From Caldifarciminota bacterium (GTDB lineage: Bacteria > Hydrothermota > Tepidihabitantia > SM23-42), in the NCBI GenBank assembly GCA_020343595.1, contig CP070802.1, forward strand, positions 749,228-792,935: a stretch of DNA of 43,708 nt, in the 5' to 3' direction. The notes under the pieces were generated by a model. The model made no database searches, had not been told where the DNA came from, and worked only from the letters and a program-made list of their open reading frames with translations. The position numbers were made by a program, and so were the translations under genes. This document shows, one piece after another, positions 8,419 through 16,468 of the stretch (its first letter is position 1; every line of letters begins with the position of its first letter).

Positions 8419-9094
8419 TCTGAATCATCCCATCCCTCAGGCGGACCGTCTTGCTCGCATGCGAGGCGACCGTAGAATCGTGTGTGACCATTACGACCGT
8501 GTTACCTTCCGCCACCAGTTTATCGAAAATATCCATGATCTCAGCGCCGGTCCTCGAATCGAGATTGCCGGTGGGCTCATCGGCGAAAATCACCTTGGGG
8601 TCGTTTACTAAGGCGCGGGCAATGGCAACACGCTGGCATTCGCCACCTGACATTTCATTTGGCCGGTGGTTCATCCGATCGCCCAAACCGATCTTCTCCA
8701 GAATCTTTCTTGCCTTCCTAACGCGTTCTTTTTTGCTAACTGCTGCGTAAATCAACGGCAATGCTACGTTCTCGGTTGCCGTCAGCCTCGGGAGAAGGCT
8801 GAAGCTCTGAAAGACAAAACCGAAAAAAGTGTTTCTCACCTTTGCCAGTTCCAGGTCTGTGTAGCTGGAAACCAACTTGTCTTCAAGATAGTATTCCCCG
8901 GACGTCGGGGTATCGAGACAGCTAAGGATGTGTATCAAAGTAGACTTCCCAGATCCGGAAGCACCCATTATCGATATGTAATCATTGGTCTTGATCTCGA
9001 TTGTGACCCCGCGCAAGGCTTCCACCGCAACTTTCCCGCGCCAGTATGTCTTGCAGATGTCGAGTGCCCGGCAAATTGTCAGGTTTTTTTTCAT
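8411..9094 (-). CDS. ABC transporter ATPase, LolD/MacB type
   Basis: 227 residues, a complete nucleotide-binding domain. Motifs are Walker A GASGSGKST (44-52), Q-loop Gln96, signature MSGGECQRVAIARAL (from about 148), Walker B VIFADEP (about 168-174), the D-loop GNLDS, and H-loop His205. It has the length and motif spacing of LolD/MacB/FtsE enzymes. It overlaps the adaptor gene upstream (ATGA) and the permease downstream by 8 nt, so all three are probably translationally coupled and made in fixed proportion. It should power the permease encoded next. Confidence 0.9.
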   Translation of the reverse strand: MKKNLTICRALDICKTYWRGKVAVEALRGVTIEIKTNDYISIMGASGSGKSTLIHILSCLDTPTSGEYYLEDKLVSSYTDLELAKVRNTFFGFVFQSFSLLPRLTATENVALPLIYAAVSKKERVRKARKILEKIGLGDRMNHRPNEMSGGECQRVAIARALVNDPKVIFADEPTGNLDSRTGAEIMDIFDKLVAEGNTVVMVTHDSTVASHASKTVRLRDGMIQNE

Positions 9095-10191
9095 AGGGTG
9101 TCGGAATTCGGGCTTTCGAATTTCACTTTTTGCCCGTCTTTCAACGTGCTCAGCACACGATAGGGACCTACAACCACGGTATCGTCTTCTTCAATACCCG
9201 AAATGATCTCGGTTTCCTCATCACTCGATACACCAACGGCGATTTCCCTCAAAACCGCTTTACCGTCCTGGATCAAGAAGACGGTCTCTACCAACTCATC
9301 GTCAATCTCACGTTTGCCCGAAGCCTGGATAGGAATTTTCAACACATCTGTCTTCTCGCTTGTTATGATGTCGGACTTGACATTCATCCCCGGCCTCAGA
9401 AGCGGAGAGAAATCATGGAGGTCGATCTCTACCTCAAAATCGGTAACCTCATCGGTGCTGAGCTGGCTCTGAATTGGCATGAGACCCACTCTGATTACCG
9501 TTCCAGCGTATGTTGAATCGGGCAAGGCATCGGCGATCACCTCTGCTTGCTCGCCAACCCTCACGTCTGGAACATCAGTTTCGTCGATCTTGACAACGGC
9601 GATCATCTGGGACATGTCGGCTACCGTCATCATCACTGTCCCGCCGTAGTTGAGCGCCCCCATGACCGCAGTTTCGCCTTCTTCTACATTAATCTTCATT
9701 ACCTTACCGGAGATAGGCGAATATATCCTCGTCTTGCGGTAAGTATCCAGCGCTTGTTCATAGGAAGCCTTGGCTGTTTTGTAGCTCAATTCCACTCGTT
9801 CGAAACTCTCCAGCGAGATCAAATTCTGTTCGATCAATTTCTCGGCTCTCTGAAGATCCTGCTCTGCCTGCTTCAGATTGGCGAGTGCCAGATCACGCGT
9901 TGCGCTGGCCTGTACATCATCTAATTCAATTAGCAGATCGCCCTTCTTAACATGATCACCCTCGCGATATCGTATTCTCTTCACGCGTGCGATCGTTTCT
10001 GCCGAGATATCGATCTGTGCCTTGGCCTTGAGTTCGCCCGAGGCCGTAACGACCGAGGTAATTTTACCACGCTTAACCAGGCTCACGTCGACTTTTTCTC
10101 CTGAATCTCCCTGGTTCAGATTCAACACAATGATTATCACGACAACCACAATGGCGCCGATAATTATGAGTAATCTCTTTCTCTTCATCAC
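9091..10191 (-). CDS. MacA/HlyD-type periplasmic adaptor subunit
   Basis: 366 residues. An N-terminal signal-anchor helix (about residues 6-24, LLIIIGAIVVVVIIIVLNL) leads into a membrane-fusion protein. A lipoyl half-motif is at about 55-90 (RVKRIRYREGDHVKKGDLLIELDD), an alpha-helical hairpin at about 95-160, and the returning lipoyl half carries SPISGKVMKINVEEGE. A beta-barrel and a membrane-proximal domain follow. It would link the MacB-like permease to the TolC-like channel across the periplasm. It overlaps the TolC gene by 4 nt and the ATPase by 4 nt. The order TolC-adaptor-ATPase-permease is common for MacAB-type exporters. Confidence 0.88.
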   Translation of the reverse strand: MMKRKRLLIIIGAIVVVVIIIVLNLNQGDSGEKVDVSLVKRGKITSVVTASGELKAKAQIDISAETIARVKRIRYREGDHVKKGDLLIELDDVQASATRDLALANLKQAEQDLQRAEKLIEQNLISLESFERVELSYKTAKASYEQALDTYRKTRIYSPISGKVMKINVEEGETAVMGALNYGGTVMMTVADMSQMIAVVKIDETDVPDVRVGEQAEVIADALPDSTYAGTVIRVGLMPIQSQLSTDEVTDFEVEIDLHDFSPLLRPGMNVKSDIITSEKTDVLKIPIQASGKREIDDELVETVFLIQDGKAVLREIAVGVSSDEETEIISGIEEDDTVVVGPYRVLSTLKDGQKVKFESPNSDTL

Positions 10192-11429
10192 TGCTCCTTA
10201 CCGAGTGCTAACGTGCCCAGTAAGTAAGAAAATGTTGCCTGCTGCACGTAGTAGTCGCTCAACGCTGAAGAATAGGAAACACGAGCATCGTAGACAGATT
10301 TCTCGGCGGTCAAGAAATCCAGGAATGACGTCACACCCAAGGCATACCGCTCGCGAGAGATGACCGCAGCCTCGTTTGCCGCATCGAGACTTTTCTCCGC
10401 GTACTGCAGTTTGTCGAGTGACTCCCTTAACAAGTAGTAGGTCGTACGTAGTTGCTTTTCGGTTTCTAACTCCGCCCTGCGCTCGGCAAATTCACTGCGT
10501 CTTAGATCATTCTTCGCATTCAAATATCTGAATACCAGATTCTTGATTTCAAATATCGGGAAACTCACGCTGATCCCGTAGTTCTTTACGGCGTTGTCCC
10601 GGTAATACTGGAAATCAAATACGAACGTATCACTGCTCACGTTATAGCCATAGAAAAGAGAGATACGAGGCAGGAATGCCAGATAAGATGAAATGAGATT
10701 GATCTTCGAGAGGTCTCTGAGCTGCCTGGCAAGACGCACCTCGTAGTTCACCGCATGGAGAATTTTCGTTAGGGAATCCAGATCAGGCATATCGGTCACT
10801 TCAGGGGCAATGAGAGTATCAATAGGATAAATATACCCGGATGTTCCCAATATGGACCTGAGCTCTTCCTGTGCTGATATCTCCAGCGTTCGTGCCCTCG
10901 ACCTGTCCTGCTGAGCATTGAGATAGAAAACCTCACCCTGCAGCAACTCCAGCCTCGATGCCGAACCCAGCTCGTATTTTGCCTGGACCAGATTCAAATT
11001 TTCCTGCGCCCTCTCGAGCGTAATCTCTGATGAATTCAACAGTTCATAAGCGTTGATCAGATTATAGTATGCTGTTTTTATCCTCAGGATTAGGTTTGAT
11101 ATATCCGCCTGGTGTTGTATGTTATTGCCGCCAAGTTCACCCCGCGCAACGAAGATGGAACTTATTATATCAAGGTCGAATAGCGGCATATTGATGTTCA
11201 TCGCGCCGGTATAATCGCTGCTCGTGAAACCGTCAAACTCACTCTTTGTATACGTTCCCGTGACATTGATCGTCGGAAGAAGATTCGCAAGGCTCTGGTA
11301 GAATTGAATGCGTGATCTGTCAAGCGCAACCCGTGACTCATGGTATATCGGGCTGTTCTGGAAAGCAATGTCTATTGCCTGCGAGACTGAGAGAGAATCG
11401 ACCTGCAGGAATAATGCTAGGATTATCAT
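10188..11429 (-). CDS. TolC-family outer-membrane efflux protein
   Basis: 413 residues. A short N-terminal hydrophobic segment (MIILALFLQ) followed by LSVSQAIDIAFQNSP marks an exported TolC-family protein. Long amphipathic helices and the duplicated pattern (for example YNLINAYELLNSSEITLERA and, in the second half, YYLLRESLDKLQYAEKSLDAA) are family hallmarks. It forms a trimeric outer-membrane channel with a periplasmic alpha-barrel. The start has no clear Shine-Dalgarno sequence and follows the Yip1 gene by about 30 nt. The signal peptide is unusually short, so an alternative start cannot be excluded. It is the first of four overlapping genes of one exporter. Confidence 0.85.
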   Translation of the reverse strand: MIILALFLQVDSLSVSQAIDIAFQNSPIYHESRVALDRSRIQFYQSLANLLPTINVTGTYTKSEFDGFTSSDYTGAMNINMPLFDLDIISSIFVARGELGGNNIQHQADISNLILRIKTAYYNLINAYELLNSSEITLERAQENLNLVQAKYELGSASRLELLQGEVFYLNAQQDRSRARTLEISAQEELRSILGTSGYIYPIDTLIAPEVTDMPDLDSLTKILHAVNYEVRLARQLRDLSKINLISSYLAFLPRISLFYGYNVSSDTFVFDFQYYRDNAVKNYGISVSFPIFEIKNLVFRYLNAKNDLRRSEFAERRAELETEKQLRTTYYLLRESLDKLQYAEKSLDAANEAAVISRERYALGVTSFLDFLTAEKSVYDARVSYSSALSDYYVQQATFSYLLGTLALGKEQ

Positions 11430-11459
11430 TATTATACTATTTTAGACAGAAGATAACGT

Positions 11460-12134
11460 TTACATTCCTCGGCCGAATATCCTGCCGAGTCCGATACCAG
11501 CAAATATCGAAACCAACCAGATGATAAAAACGAGTATGTAGGCGTTCTTCCTTGGGATACCATTGGTAATACTGATGCCGATGCTGACCAGTATCATCTC
11601 CCAGATGATGAAGAAATCAAAGCCGGCAAGCAGTTGGTGGGCGAAAGTATCTCTCCCAAGACCGGTAGCGAACATTGCGAGTGAGGTTGTCACGTATGGT
11701 GATTTTGTGATCGCGATCATGATCAGTTTCAGAATCGCCGATGGTACAACCACCAGTGCTGAAAAGCATATGACCGAAAATATCTTCTTGAACCCGCTCT
11801 CGCCACCGAAAAGGGGTACGAAGAGATTGGTTGCGACGGTAAAAATGAGTATCAGAATAACGGTGAAGATCGCGGCACTCAGCGCGCCAGAAATTATGGC
11901 TACTGGCCCCTGAGTGAACTGTCTTGCCTGTTCCATCTGCTCCTCGGACAAACCTCTTTCCCTCATTACCTCTTCCTGTCGCATCGTTATTTCTTCCCGG
12001 GCAAGATTCACCGTCAATACAGCCGTCAAAGCCACAACCGCCAGGACGATCGCTAATGGTAGAATCCACCGGGGTTTTTCCTTCAATGCTGTGAATACCT
12101 TGCGTGGCGCAAAGTATATATCCAGTATGCCCAT
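11460..12134 (-). CDS. Yip1-domain membrane protein
   Basis: 224 residues. The opening (GILDIYFAPRKVFTALKEKPRW followed by a hydrophobic helix) is typical of bacterial Yip1 family proteins. About five transmembrane segments are visible, with a charged helical stretch at about 50-75 between the first two. Function in bacteria is not established. AAGGAG sits 6 nt before the ATG. It leads the minus-strand exporter operon, separated from tolC by about 30 nt, which suggests co-transcription but not necessarily joint function. Confidence 0.75.
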   Translation of the reverse strand: MGILDIYFAPRKVFTALKEKPRWILPLAIVLAVVALTAVLTVNLAREEITMRQEEVMRERGLSEEQMEQARQFTQGPVAIISGALSAAIFTVILILIFTVATNLFVPLFGGESGFKKIFSVICFSALVVVPSAILKLIMIAITKSPYVTTSLAMFATGLGRDTFAHQLLAGFDFFIIWEMILVSIGISITNGIPRKNAYILVFIIWLVSIFAGIGLGRIFGRGM

Positions 12135-12183
12135 AACAACTCCTTTCTGGCTACTCTATATTACGTATGAACAAGGGAATATG

Positions 12184-12228
12184 TTTCAGTATAGAAGTAC
12201 TGAAATCCGCTCGTTACTATTAGTAACG
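12184..12228. promoter_or_regulatory. Two adjacent inverted repeats in a divergent intergenic region
   Basis: TTTCAGTA (12184-12191) and TACTGAAA (12198-12205) are separated by 6 nt. Directly after comes CGTTACTA-T-TAGTAACG (12212-12228), an 8-bp perfect dyad around one base. They lie between the divergent Yip1 and 116-residue membrane protein genes. Their size and A/T-rich cores would suit a dimeric winged-helix regulator, and an ArsR-type gene lies 460 nt away. That assignment is inference only. Confidence 0.45.
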
Positions 12229-12273
12229 ATTTTACGCATAAATTCAGCGATGTCAACGCTGTAGAGGCATATA

Positions 12274-12301
12274 TTGACACAACATGCCATATCAATATCT
12301 T
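12274..12301 (+). promoter_or_regulatory. Sigma70-type promoter for the small membrane protein
   Basis: TTGACA (12274-12279), 16 nt spacer, TATCTT (12296-12301). The expected start of transcription (about 12307) gives a leader of about 14 nt holding AGGAGG (12311-12316) before ATG 12321. An in-frame ATG at 12306 would instead be leaderless, five codons longer. Confidence 0.55.
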
Positions 12302-12320
12302 TAGTATGCAAGGAGGAAAT

Positions 12321-12671
12321 ATGGTAAACAAGAAACGGTTGTTGATCGCGACCCTGTTCGGGGTGCTTTCAGGTATTGTCTGCTGGATCCTGGCATCGTC
12401 TGAAGGACCCACTCCGTGGTTTTTCGCTCTGTCGACCATTCTCAGCCGGACGCTCATCGGTTTTGCCATCGGCATCAGTGTGTTCAAGATCAAATGGTGG
12501 CTGCACGGCATCATCATGGGTTTCATCTTCAGCATTCCCATGGCTCTACAAGGATTTTATGTACCGGGTAAAGAAATGTATATCTTGTTCGGCACGATCA
12601 TCATGGGGATCATCTACGGTTTCTTCATTGAACTCTTTACGACCGTCGTCTTCAAGGCCGGAGCGAAATAA
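12321..12671 (+). CDS. Small integral membrane protein, unknown function
   Basis: 116 residues with about four transmembrane helices, connected by short loops. I do not recognise the family with confidence. The start at 12321 is chosen because AGGAGG ends 4 nt before it; the in-frame ATG at 12306 would start before that ribosome-binding site and add MQGGN. It is divergent from the Yip1/exporter operon, across a region with two dyad sequences, and convergent with the ArsR-type gene. The neighbourhood suggests a regulated membrane function, but nothing in the sequence says which. Confidence 0.65.
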   Translation: MVNKKRLLIATLFGVLSGIVCWILASSEGPTPWFFALSTILSRTLIGFAIGISVFKIKWWLHGIIMGFIFSIPMALQGFYVPGKEMYILFGTIIMGIIYGFFIELFTTVVFKAGAK

Positions 12672-12689
12672 CCGGGAAGAATTTCAGAC

Positions 12690-13007
12690 TCAGTATTCGC
12701 GGCTCCTGAGACGCTTAAGGAGCGTTTCGAGTTCGTCTAGGATCGTTCCGACCGCACTATCTTTAATCGAGTAGACCTTACTCTCTCTCAGATTCTCGTA
12801 TCGAACAAGATCGATCTCCCTGAGGTGTCGCAATACCGTGCTGACTGTAGTGAGTGAAAGCTTCAGCTTCGCGGCAATGGCCGATGGAGTACAGCCGTCC
12901 CGCATCAGAAGTTTGATTATCTGGTAAGCCGTGGGGTTGCCCAGCACCCTGCAAATTCGTGAACTCCGGTAATCGATTTCGGACACTCTTCTCTTTTCGC
13001 TTCTCAT
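12690..13007 (-). CDS. ArsR-type winged-helix transcriptional regulator
   Basis: 105 residues from ATG 13007. The winged helix-turn-helix runs from about residue 17 to 85: RICRVLGNPTAYQIIKLL, then SAIAAKLKLSLTTVSTVLRHL as the recognition helix, then a beta-wing VRYENLRESKVYSI. No metal-binding cysteine pair (ELCVCDL-type) is present, so it is not a classical metal sensor. The open frame continues upstream to 13136, but that extension is poor in family sequence and an AT-rich -10-like TATTATATAT lies within it, so I chose 13007. There is no Shine-Dalgarno sequence. The dyads at 12184-12228 are candidate operators. Confidence 0.75.
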   Translation of the reverse strand: MRSEKRRVSEIDYRSSRICRVLGNPTAYQIIKLLMRDGCTPSAIAAKLKLSLTTVSTVLRHLREIDLVRYENLRESKVYSIKDSAVGTILDELETLLKRLRSREY

Positions 13008-13148
13008 TTTGCCCGCATATATAATACAAATTACATCCATCATTCTACAACAGTTAATTTGCCAGCACTCTGTGTCTCGTAGAGATTGGCGAATTCGTAA
13101 ATTGTGAGAAACCAACACCTTCTGCACGAATAGCACCGGTTATCCGCG

Positions 13149-13176
13149 TTGAAATTCTTTCTGCATTATATATAAT
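13149..13176 (+). promoter_or_regulatory. Sigma70-type promoter for the DUF554 gene, predicted leaderless
   Basis: TTGAAA (13149-13154), 16 nt spacer, TATAAT (13171-13176). ATG 13183 begins 7 nt after the -10, and no Shine-Dalgarno sequence is present. Confidence 0.72.
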
Positions 13177-13182
13177 AATTCC

Positions 13183-13869
13183 ATGATCGGGACGATCGTT
13201 AATGTAATACTCGTAATTGCCGGCAGTCTTCTCGGGCTGCTCCTGAGAAAGGGTATCCCTGAAAATATCAGCAAGATTATCATGATCGGTTTGGGCCTCT
13301 TCACCTGCGTGCTGGGCGTGAAAATGGGCATCCAGATGCAGCGGCCGCTCGTCGTCGTTTTGAGCTTGATACTCGGCGGTGTGTGTGGAGAAATATTGCA
13401 TATCGAAGATTTCCTCGAGGGGATCGGCGAAAAACTGAAACGCCTCGCCAAGAGCCAGGGCGAGGCGTCCTTTGCCCAGGGTTTTGTTTTTGCCAGCCTC
13501 CTCTTCTGTGTCGGTCCTATGACCATACTCGGTTCGATCCAGGCCGGCCTTCAGAACAAACCCGAACTGCTCCTTATCAAATCACTAATGGACGGCGTAT
13601 CATCGGTCATTCTCGCCTCGGCTATGGGTCTTGGCGTCATCTTCTCAGCGATCACCGTCCTCGTGATCCAAGGCGGGCTTACATTACTTGCGCAGCAGTT
13701 CAGTTTCCTGACCGATCCGACCTATCTAAATGATTTCACTTCGGTCGGCGGCATCATGATCTTTGCCATCGGGCTCAAACTGCTTAACATCAAAATCATC
13801 AAGGTCGGTAACCTGCTGCCGGCATTGGGATTTGTTATTATCCTTACTTTCATAGCTGGATTAATCTAG
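13183..13869 (+). CDS. DUF554 family membrane protein
   Basis: 228 residues with about six or seven hydrophobic helices. The N-terminus (MIGTIVNVILVIAGSLLGLL) and the SLLFCVGPMTILGSIQAGL segment are hallmarks of DUF554 (YqgA/YdfK-like) proteins. Members are inner-membrane proteins of unsettled function; transport has been suggested for the family. The gene stands alone with a predicted leaderless promoter, and ends about 35 nt before the riboswitch promoter. No terminator is visible between them. Confidence 0.85.
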   Translation: MIGTIVNVILVIAGSLLGLLLRKGIPENISKIIMIGLGLFTCVLGVKMGIQMQRPLVVVLSLILGGVCGEILHIEDFLEGIGEKLKRLAKSQGEASFAQGFVFASLLFCVGPMTILGSIQAGLQNKPELLLIKSLMDGVSSVILASAMGLGVIFSAITVLVIQGGLTLLAQQFSFLTDPTYLNDFTSVGGIMIFAIGLKLLNIKIIKVGNLLPALGFVIILTFIAGLI

Positions 13870-13903
13870 TTACATCACATTATTCCCAGTAAATTATGTT
13901 ATC

Positions 13904-13932
13904 TTGACAAATTTCACCAGCAGATATATACT
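13904..13932 (+). promoter_or_regulatory. Sigma70-type promoter for the cobalamin-riboswitch transcript
   Basis: TTGACA (13904-13909), 17 nt spacer, TATACT (13927-13932). Transcription is expected at about 13938, exactly at the 5' edge of the riboswitch. Confidence 0.65.
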
Positions 13933-13937
13933 CATCT

Positions 13938-14100
13938 GGCTGGTGGATTCAAGGGAAGCGCCGTGAGAATCGGACGTGGTCGCCGCCACTGTGATTCCAT
14001 CTTTTCTGTGATCAAGGAAAGCCACTGTTACCGCAGTATTCATGTTCTGCAGGACGGGAAGGCTGATCAGAGCAGGATAAGCCAGGAGACCTATCCCCAG
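13938..14100 (+). ncRNA. Cobalamin (B12) riboswitch
   Basis: Conserved core elements appear in order: AAGGGAA, then GTGAGAATCGG, then CGCCGCCACTGTG (around 13981), a second AAGCCACTG, and the B12 box AAGCCAGGAGACCT (14079-14092), flanked by GGATA/TATCC. About 20 nt later comes the AAAGGAGG ribosome-binding site of the TonB receptor. No run of T follows, so control is more likely by blocking translation than by termination. CCTT (14111-14114) can pair with part of the ribosome-binding site. It predicts that the downstream receptor imports cobalamin or a corrinoid and is shut off when B12 is plentiful. Confidence 0.9.
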
Positions 14101-14132
14101 TCACAAATAACCTTCGGACGAAAGGAGGATGC

Positions 14133-16121
14133 ATGATATTTCTGCTTATATCCTTGCTGACTGGACAAATCATCTATGAAATGGATGAGGTCGTGGTCAC
14201 TGCGCACCGCTATCCCGCGCTCTTGAAAGACGCAGCGGTTGCGGTCATGATCATCGAACGGGAGGAAATCGACCGATTGAAACCCCTCAACCTCGGCGAG
14301 GTGCTCAACGCTGCAGCCGGCGTTGATTTCAAGGATTACGGCACGCCCGGCGGCGTGAACAGCATTTCCTTGCGCGGAGTGCCGAGCAATGGCACTCTGG
14401 TACTTGTCAATGGCCATATGCTGAATGCGGTAACCAATGGAATGGCGGATCTCAGCATGATCGATATTAATACGATCGAAAGGATCGAGGTGGTCAAGGG
14501 CCCGGTCGCAAGCCTCTACGGTGCCAATGCGCTCGGCGGGGTCGTGAACATAATCACCAAACGTGAATTGAGACGACCAGAAATCGCGATAATATTCACG
14601 CCCGCCACACCAATGCTTGATGATCCCCTGCATACAAACGATCTTTCGGTCAGACTTGGATTACCGGTAAAGGGAACACAATTTGACTTCAGCGGCAGTT
14701 ACGGGAATTCTGAAGGTTACCGGAGCAACAGTGATCTGACACGATATCACATCACCGGTTCGATAATCCACAAATCAGAGCGCGCAGAAGTAACTTCGTT
14801 TATAAACTACAGCCAGAAGGAATATGGAATTCCCGGCCCCATGCCGCTCGTGGACAGTTTGCATCCAGTACCGCAATTCGGCGACAGTACTGCAACATCA
14901 GTCTTTGACCAGGAAATTGACCGCTCGCTGCTAATGCATCTGAGTGTGGACCTGCAGATATCCGACAATATCAGATGGCACAACAAAATCCTTGGTGACC
15001 GGAAACGTACTGTATATAATACTACATACGGCGGATGGTCTGGTGATACGATAAACGAAAAATATGATTACCTGACTCACATGTTCGGTTTCAACACGAT
15101 GTTGACCGCGCGTTGGGAGAAACTTTCATTCACGCTCGGGCTGGACGCGACCTATGACACACTCCTCACCAAGACCGTATCAACTATGAATGGCGACACG
15201 AACTGGCATGCGAGTTCAAATAACGTCGGAATATGGACTGAAATGCAGGTAAACCTGAACGATATCTTGTCTGCCACGCCCAGTATCCGTTACGACCGTA
15301 ATTCTGCCTTTGGCGATTTCCTCTCACCCGCGATCGGCATTTCTTACGCGCCGACCGAAATGCTCTGGCTCAAACTTTCGGCAGGAAAAACGTATCGGGC
15401 ACCGACGTTCAATGATCTCTACTGGCCGCAATCCGGCAATCCCGACCTCAAACCAGAGCACGGCTGGGCGTATGAGATACGTGCTGAGAGTTCACCGCTG
15501 CCCAGCCTATTTGCGGCAGTCTCTTTTTTCCTGCGTACCGTGAGGGATCGAATCGCCTGGTTGCCGCAGGATAATAATTTGTGGCAGCCGCAGAATGTTA
15601 ATTATCTTGCAATACGGGGGCTTGATCTGGAATTAAAACATCAGATCGCCAACTTTCTCGAGCACACTGTCGAACTAACGTATTTGGACGCCCGGCAAAC
15701 GAACGATGAGATCGTTTATGACTATTATGATTGGATCGCAGATACCTCTCTGACGATCTATGAAGAGGTAGAGCGCCCAGCTGCCTTCACGCCGGATTTC
15801 ACCATTTCATCCGTATTGAATTTCAAATTACCAAAGGATCTTGGATTCACTATTTCCGGGCAGTATGAATCTCGAAAGGTCAATTATTACGCAAACTATG
15901 ACGCATACCCGGTCGTGTCCATGGATGAAAAGGTTCTGGATGATTACATAGTCATCAACGCCGTCGTCAACAAGCAGATTTTCAACAGAATCTCACTATC
16001 TGCCGGAATTAAGAATTTGTTCGATACCAACTATTCGCTGCAATTCGGCAATACAATGGAAGACCGTGATTACCCTATGCCGGGCAGGATGTACTTCGTT
16101 CAGTTTATCGTGAAATATTGA
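14133..16121 (+). CDS. btuB: TonB-dependent outer-membrane receptor, probably for cobalamin
   Basis: 662 residues. A short signal sequence is followed by a TonB-box-like DEVVVTAHR at about residue 20. The plug domain (about 25-145) has LGEVLNAAAGV, SISLRGVPSNGTLVLVNG and IERIEVVKGPVASLYGANAL-GGVVNIIT, all standard receptor signatures. The rest is a beta-barrel ending in FVQFIVKY with a terminal aromatic, as required for Bam insertion. AAAGGAGG (14121-14128) lies 4 nt before the ATG. The cobalamin riboswitch upstream is the main reason for naming the ligand; the protein alone would only be a TonB receptor. No btuCDF or tonB gene is in the window. The stop codon overlaps the -35 box of the rnpB promoter. 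Confidence 0.85.
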   Translation: MIFLLISLLTGQIIYEMDEVVVTAHRYPALLKDAAVAVMIIEREEIDRLKPLNLGEVLNAAAGVDFKDYGTPGGVNSISLRGVPSNGTLVLVNGHMLNAVTNGMADLSMIDINTIERIEVVKGPVASLYGANALGGVVNIITKRELRRPEIAIIFTPATPMLDDPLHTNDLSVRLGLPVKGTQFDFSGSYGNSEGYRSNSDLTRYHITGSIIHKSERAEVTSFINYSQKEYGIPGPMPLVDSLHPVPQFGDSTATSVFDQEIDRSLLMHLSVDLQISDNIRWHNKILGDRKRTVYNTTYGGWSGDTINEKYDYLTHMFGFNTMLTARWEKLSFTLGLDATYDTLLTKTVSTMNGDTNWHASSNNVGIWTEMQVNLNDILSATPSIRYDRNSAFGDFLSPAIGISYAPTEMLWLKLSAGKTYRAPTFNDLYWPQSGNPDLKPEHGWAYEIRAESSPLPSLFAAVSFFLRTVRDRIAWLPQDNNLWQPQNVNYLAIRGLDLELKHQIANFLEHTVELTYLDARQTNDEIVYDYYDWIADTSLTIYEEVERPAAFTPDFTISSVLNFKLPKDLGFTISGQYESRKVNYYANYDAYPVVSMDEKVLDDYIVINAVVNKQIFNRISLSAGIKNLFDTNYSLQFGNTMEDRDYPMPGRMYFVQFIVKY

Positions 16122-16146
16122 CACTAACATCCTGGAGGATTATAAT
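16118..16146 (+). promoter_or_regulatory. Full-consensus sigma70 promoter for rnpB
   Basis: TTGACA (16118-16123), 17 nt spacer, TATAAT (16141-16146): a match at all twelve positions with ideal spacing. The first base of the P1 helix is 16152, 6 nt after the -10, as expected for the transcription start. The -35 overlaps the TGA of the receptor gene. Confidence 0.9.
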
Positions 16147-16231
16147 TCCCTGTGGGGTAATCGGATAGCCGCTCCACGTGAGAGGAAAGTCCGGGCTTCA
16201 CAGGGCAGGATGCTTCCTAACTGGAAGCCCC

Positions 16232-16435
16232 GCACCTTTGGTGACACATGAGATCGATAAACAGTATCTTGAAAGGAGATGCCGCCGTCCTCCAGAGAAC
16301 AGAAGACGAGGCCTGCTCTGAGAGTATTACAGGCGATCTCACAGTTGTAACCACAGGCTATGACCTTGCGTTTTGTCAAACCGTTGCATTTTTGATGAAA
16401 CCTCGATGCACAGCCTGTTGTATCACCAAAGGTGC
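16232..16435 (+). repeat. Insert copy 1 in RNase P RNA (P9 position)
   Basis: 204 nt bounded by GCACCTTTGGTG (16232-16243) and its complement CACCAAAGGTGC (16424-16435). The flanks CCCC and GGGGG extend the same helix, so the insert caps P9. Internal stems: GAGATCG/CGATCTC (16250-16256, 16334-16340), GTATCT/AGATGC (16264-16269, 16277-16282), CAGAG/CTCTG (16293-16297, 16316-16320), ACAGGCT/AGCCTGT (16353-16359, 16412-16418) and TGCAT/ATGCA (16385-16389, 16406-16410). It is homologous to copy 2. Confidence 0.85.
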
Positions 16436-16468
16436 GGGGGGAAAGTGCCACAGAAAACATACCGCCCA

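Noticed and set aside
12306-12320. Leaderless start at ATG 12306 for the small membrane protein
   Set aside because: Possible from the promoter spacing, but AGGAGG before ATG 12321 is the stronger evidence; kept only as an alternative.
13008-13136. A 43-codon N-terminal extension of the ArsR-type gene
   Set aside because: It crosses a -10-like sequence and adds no family sequence.
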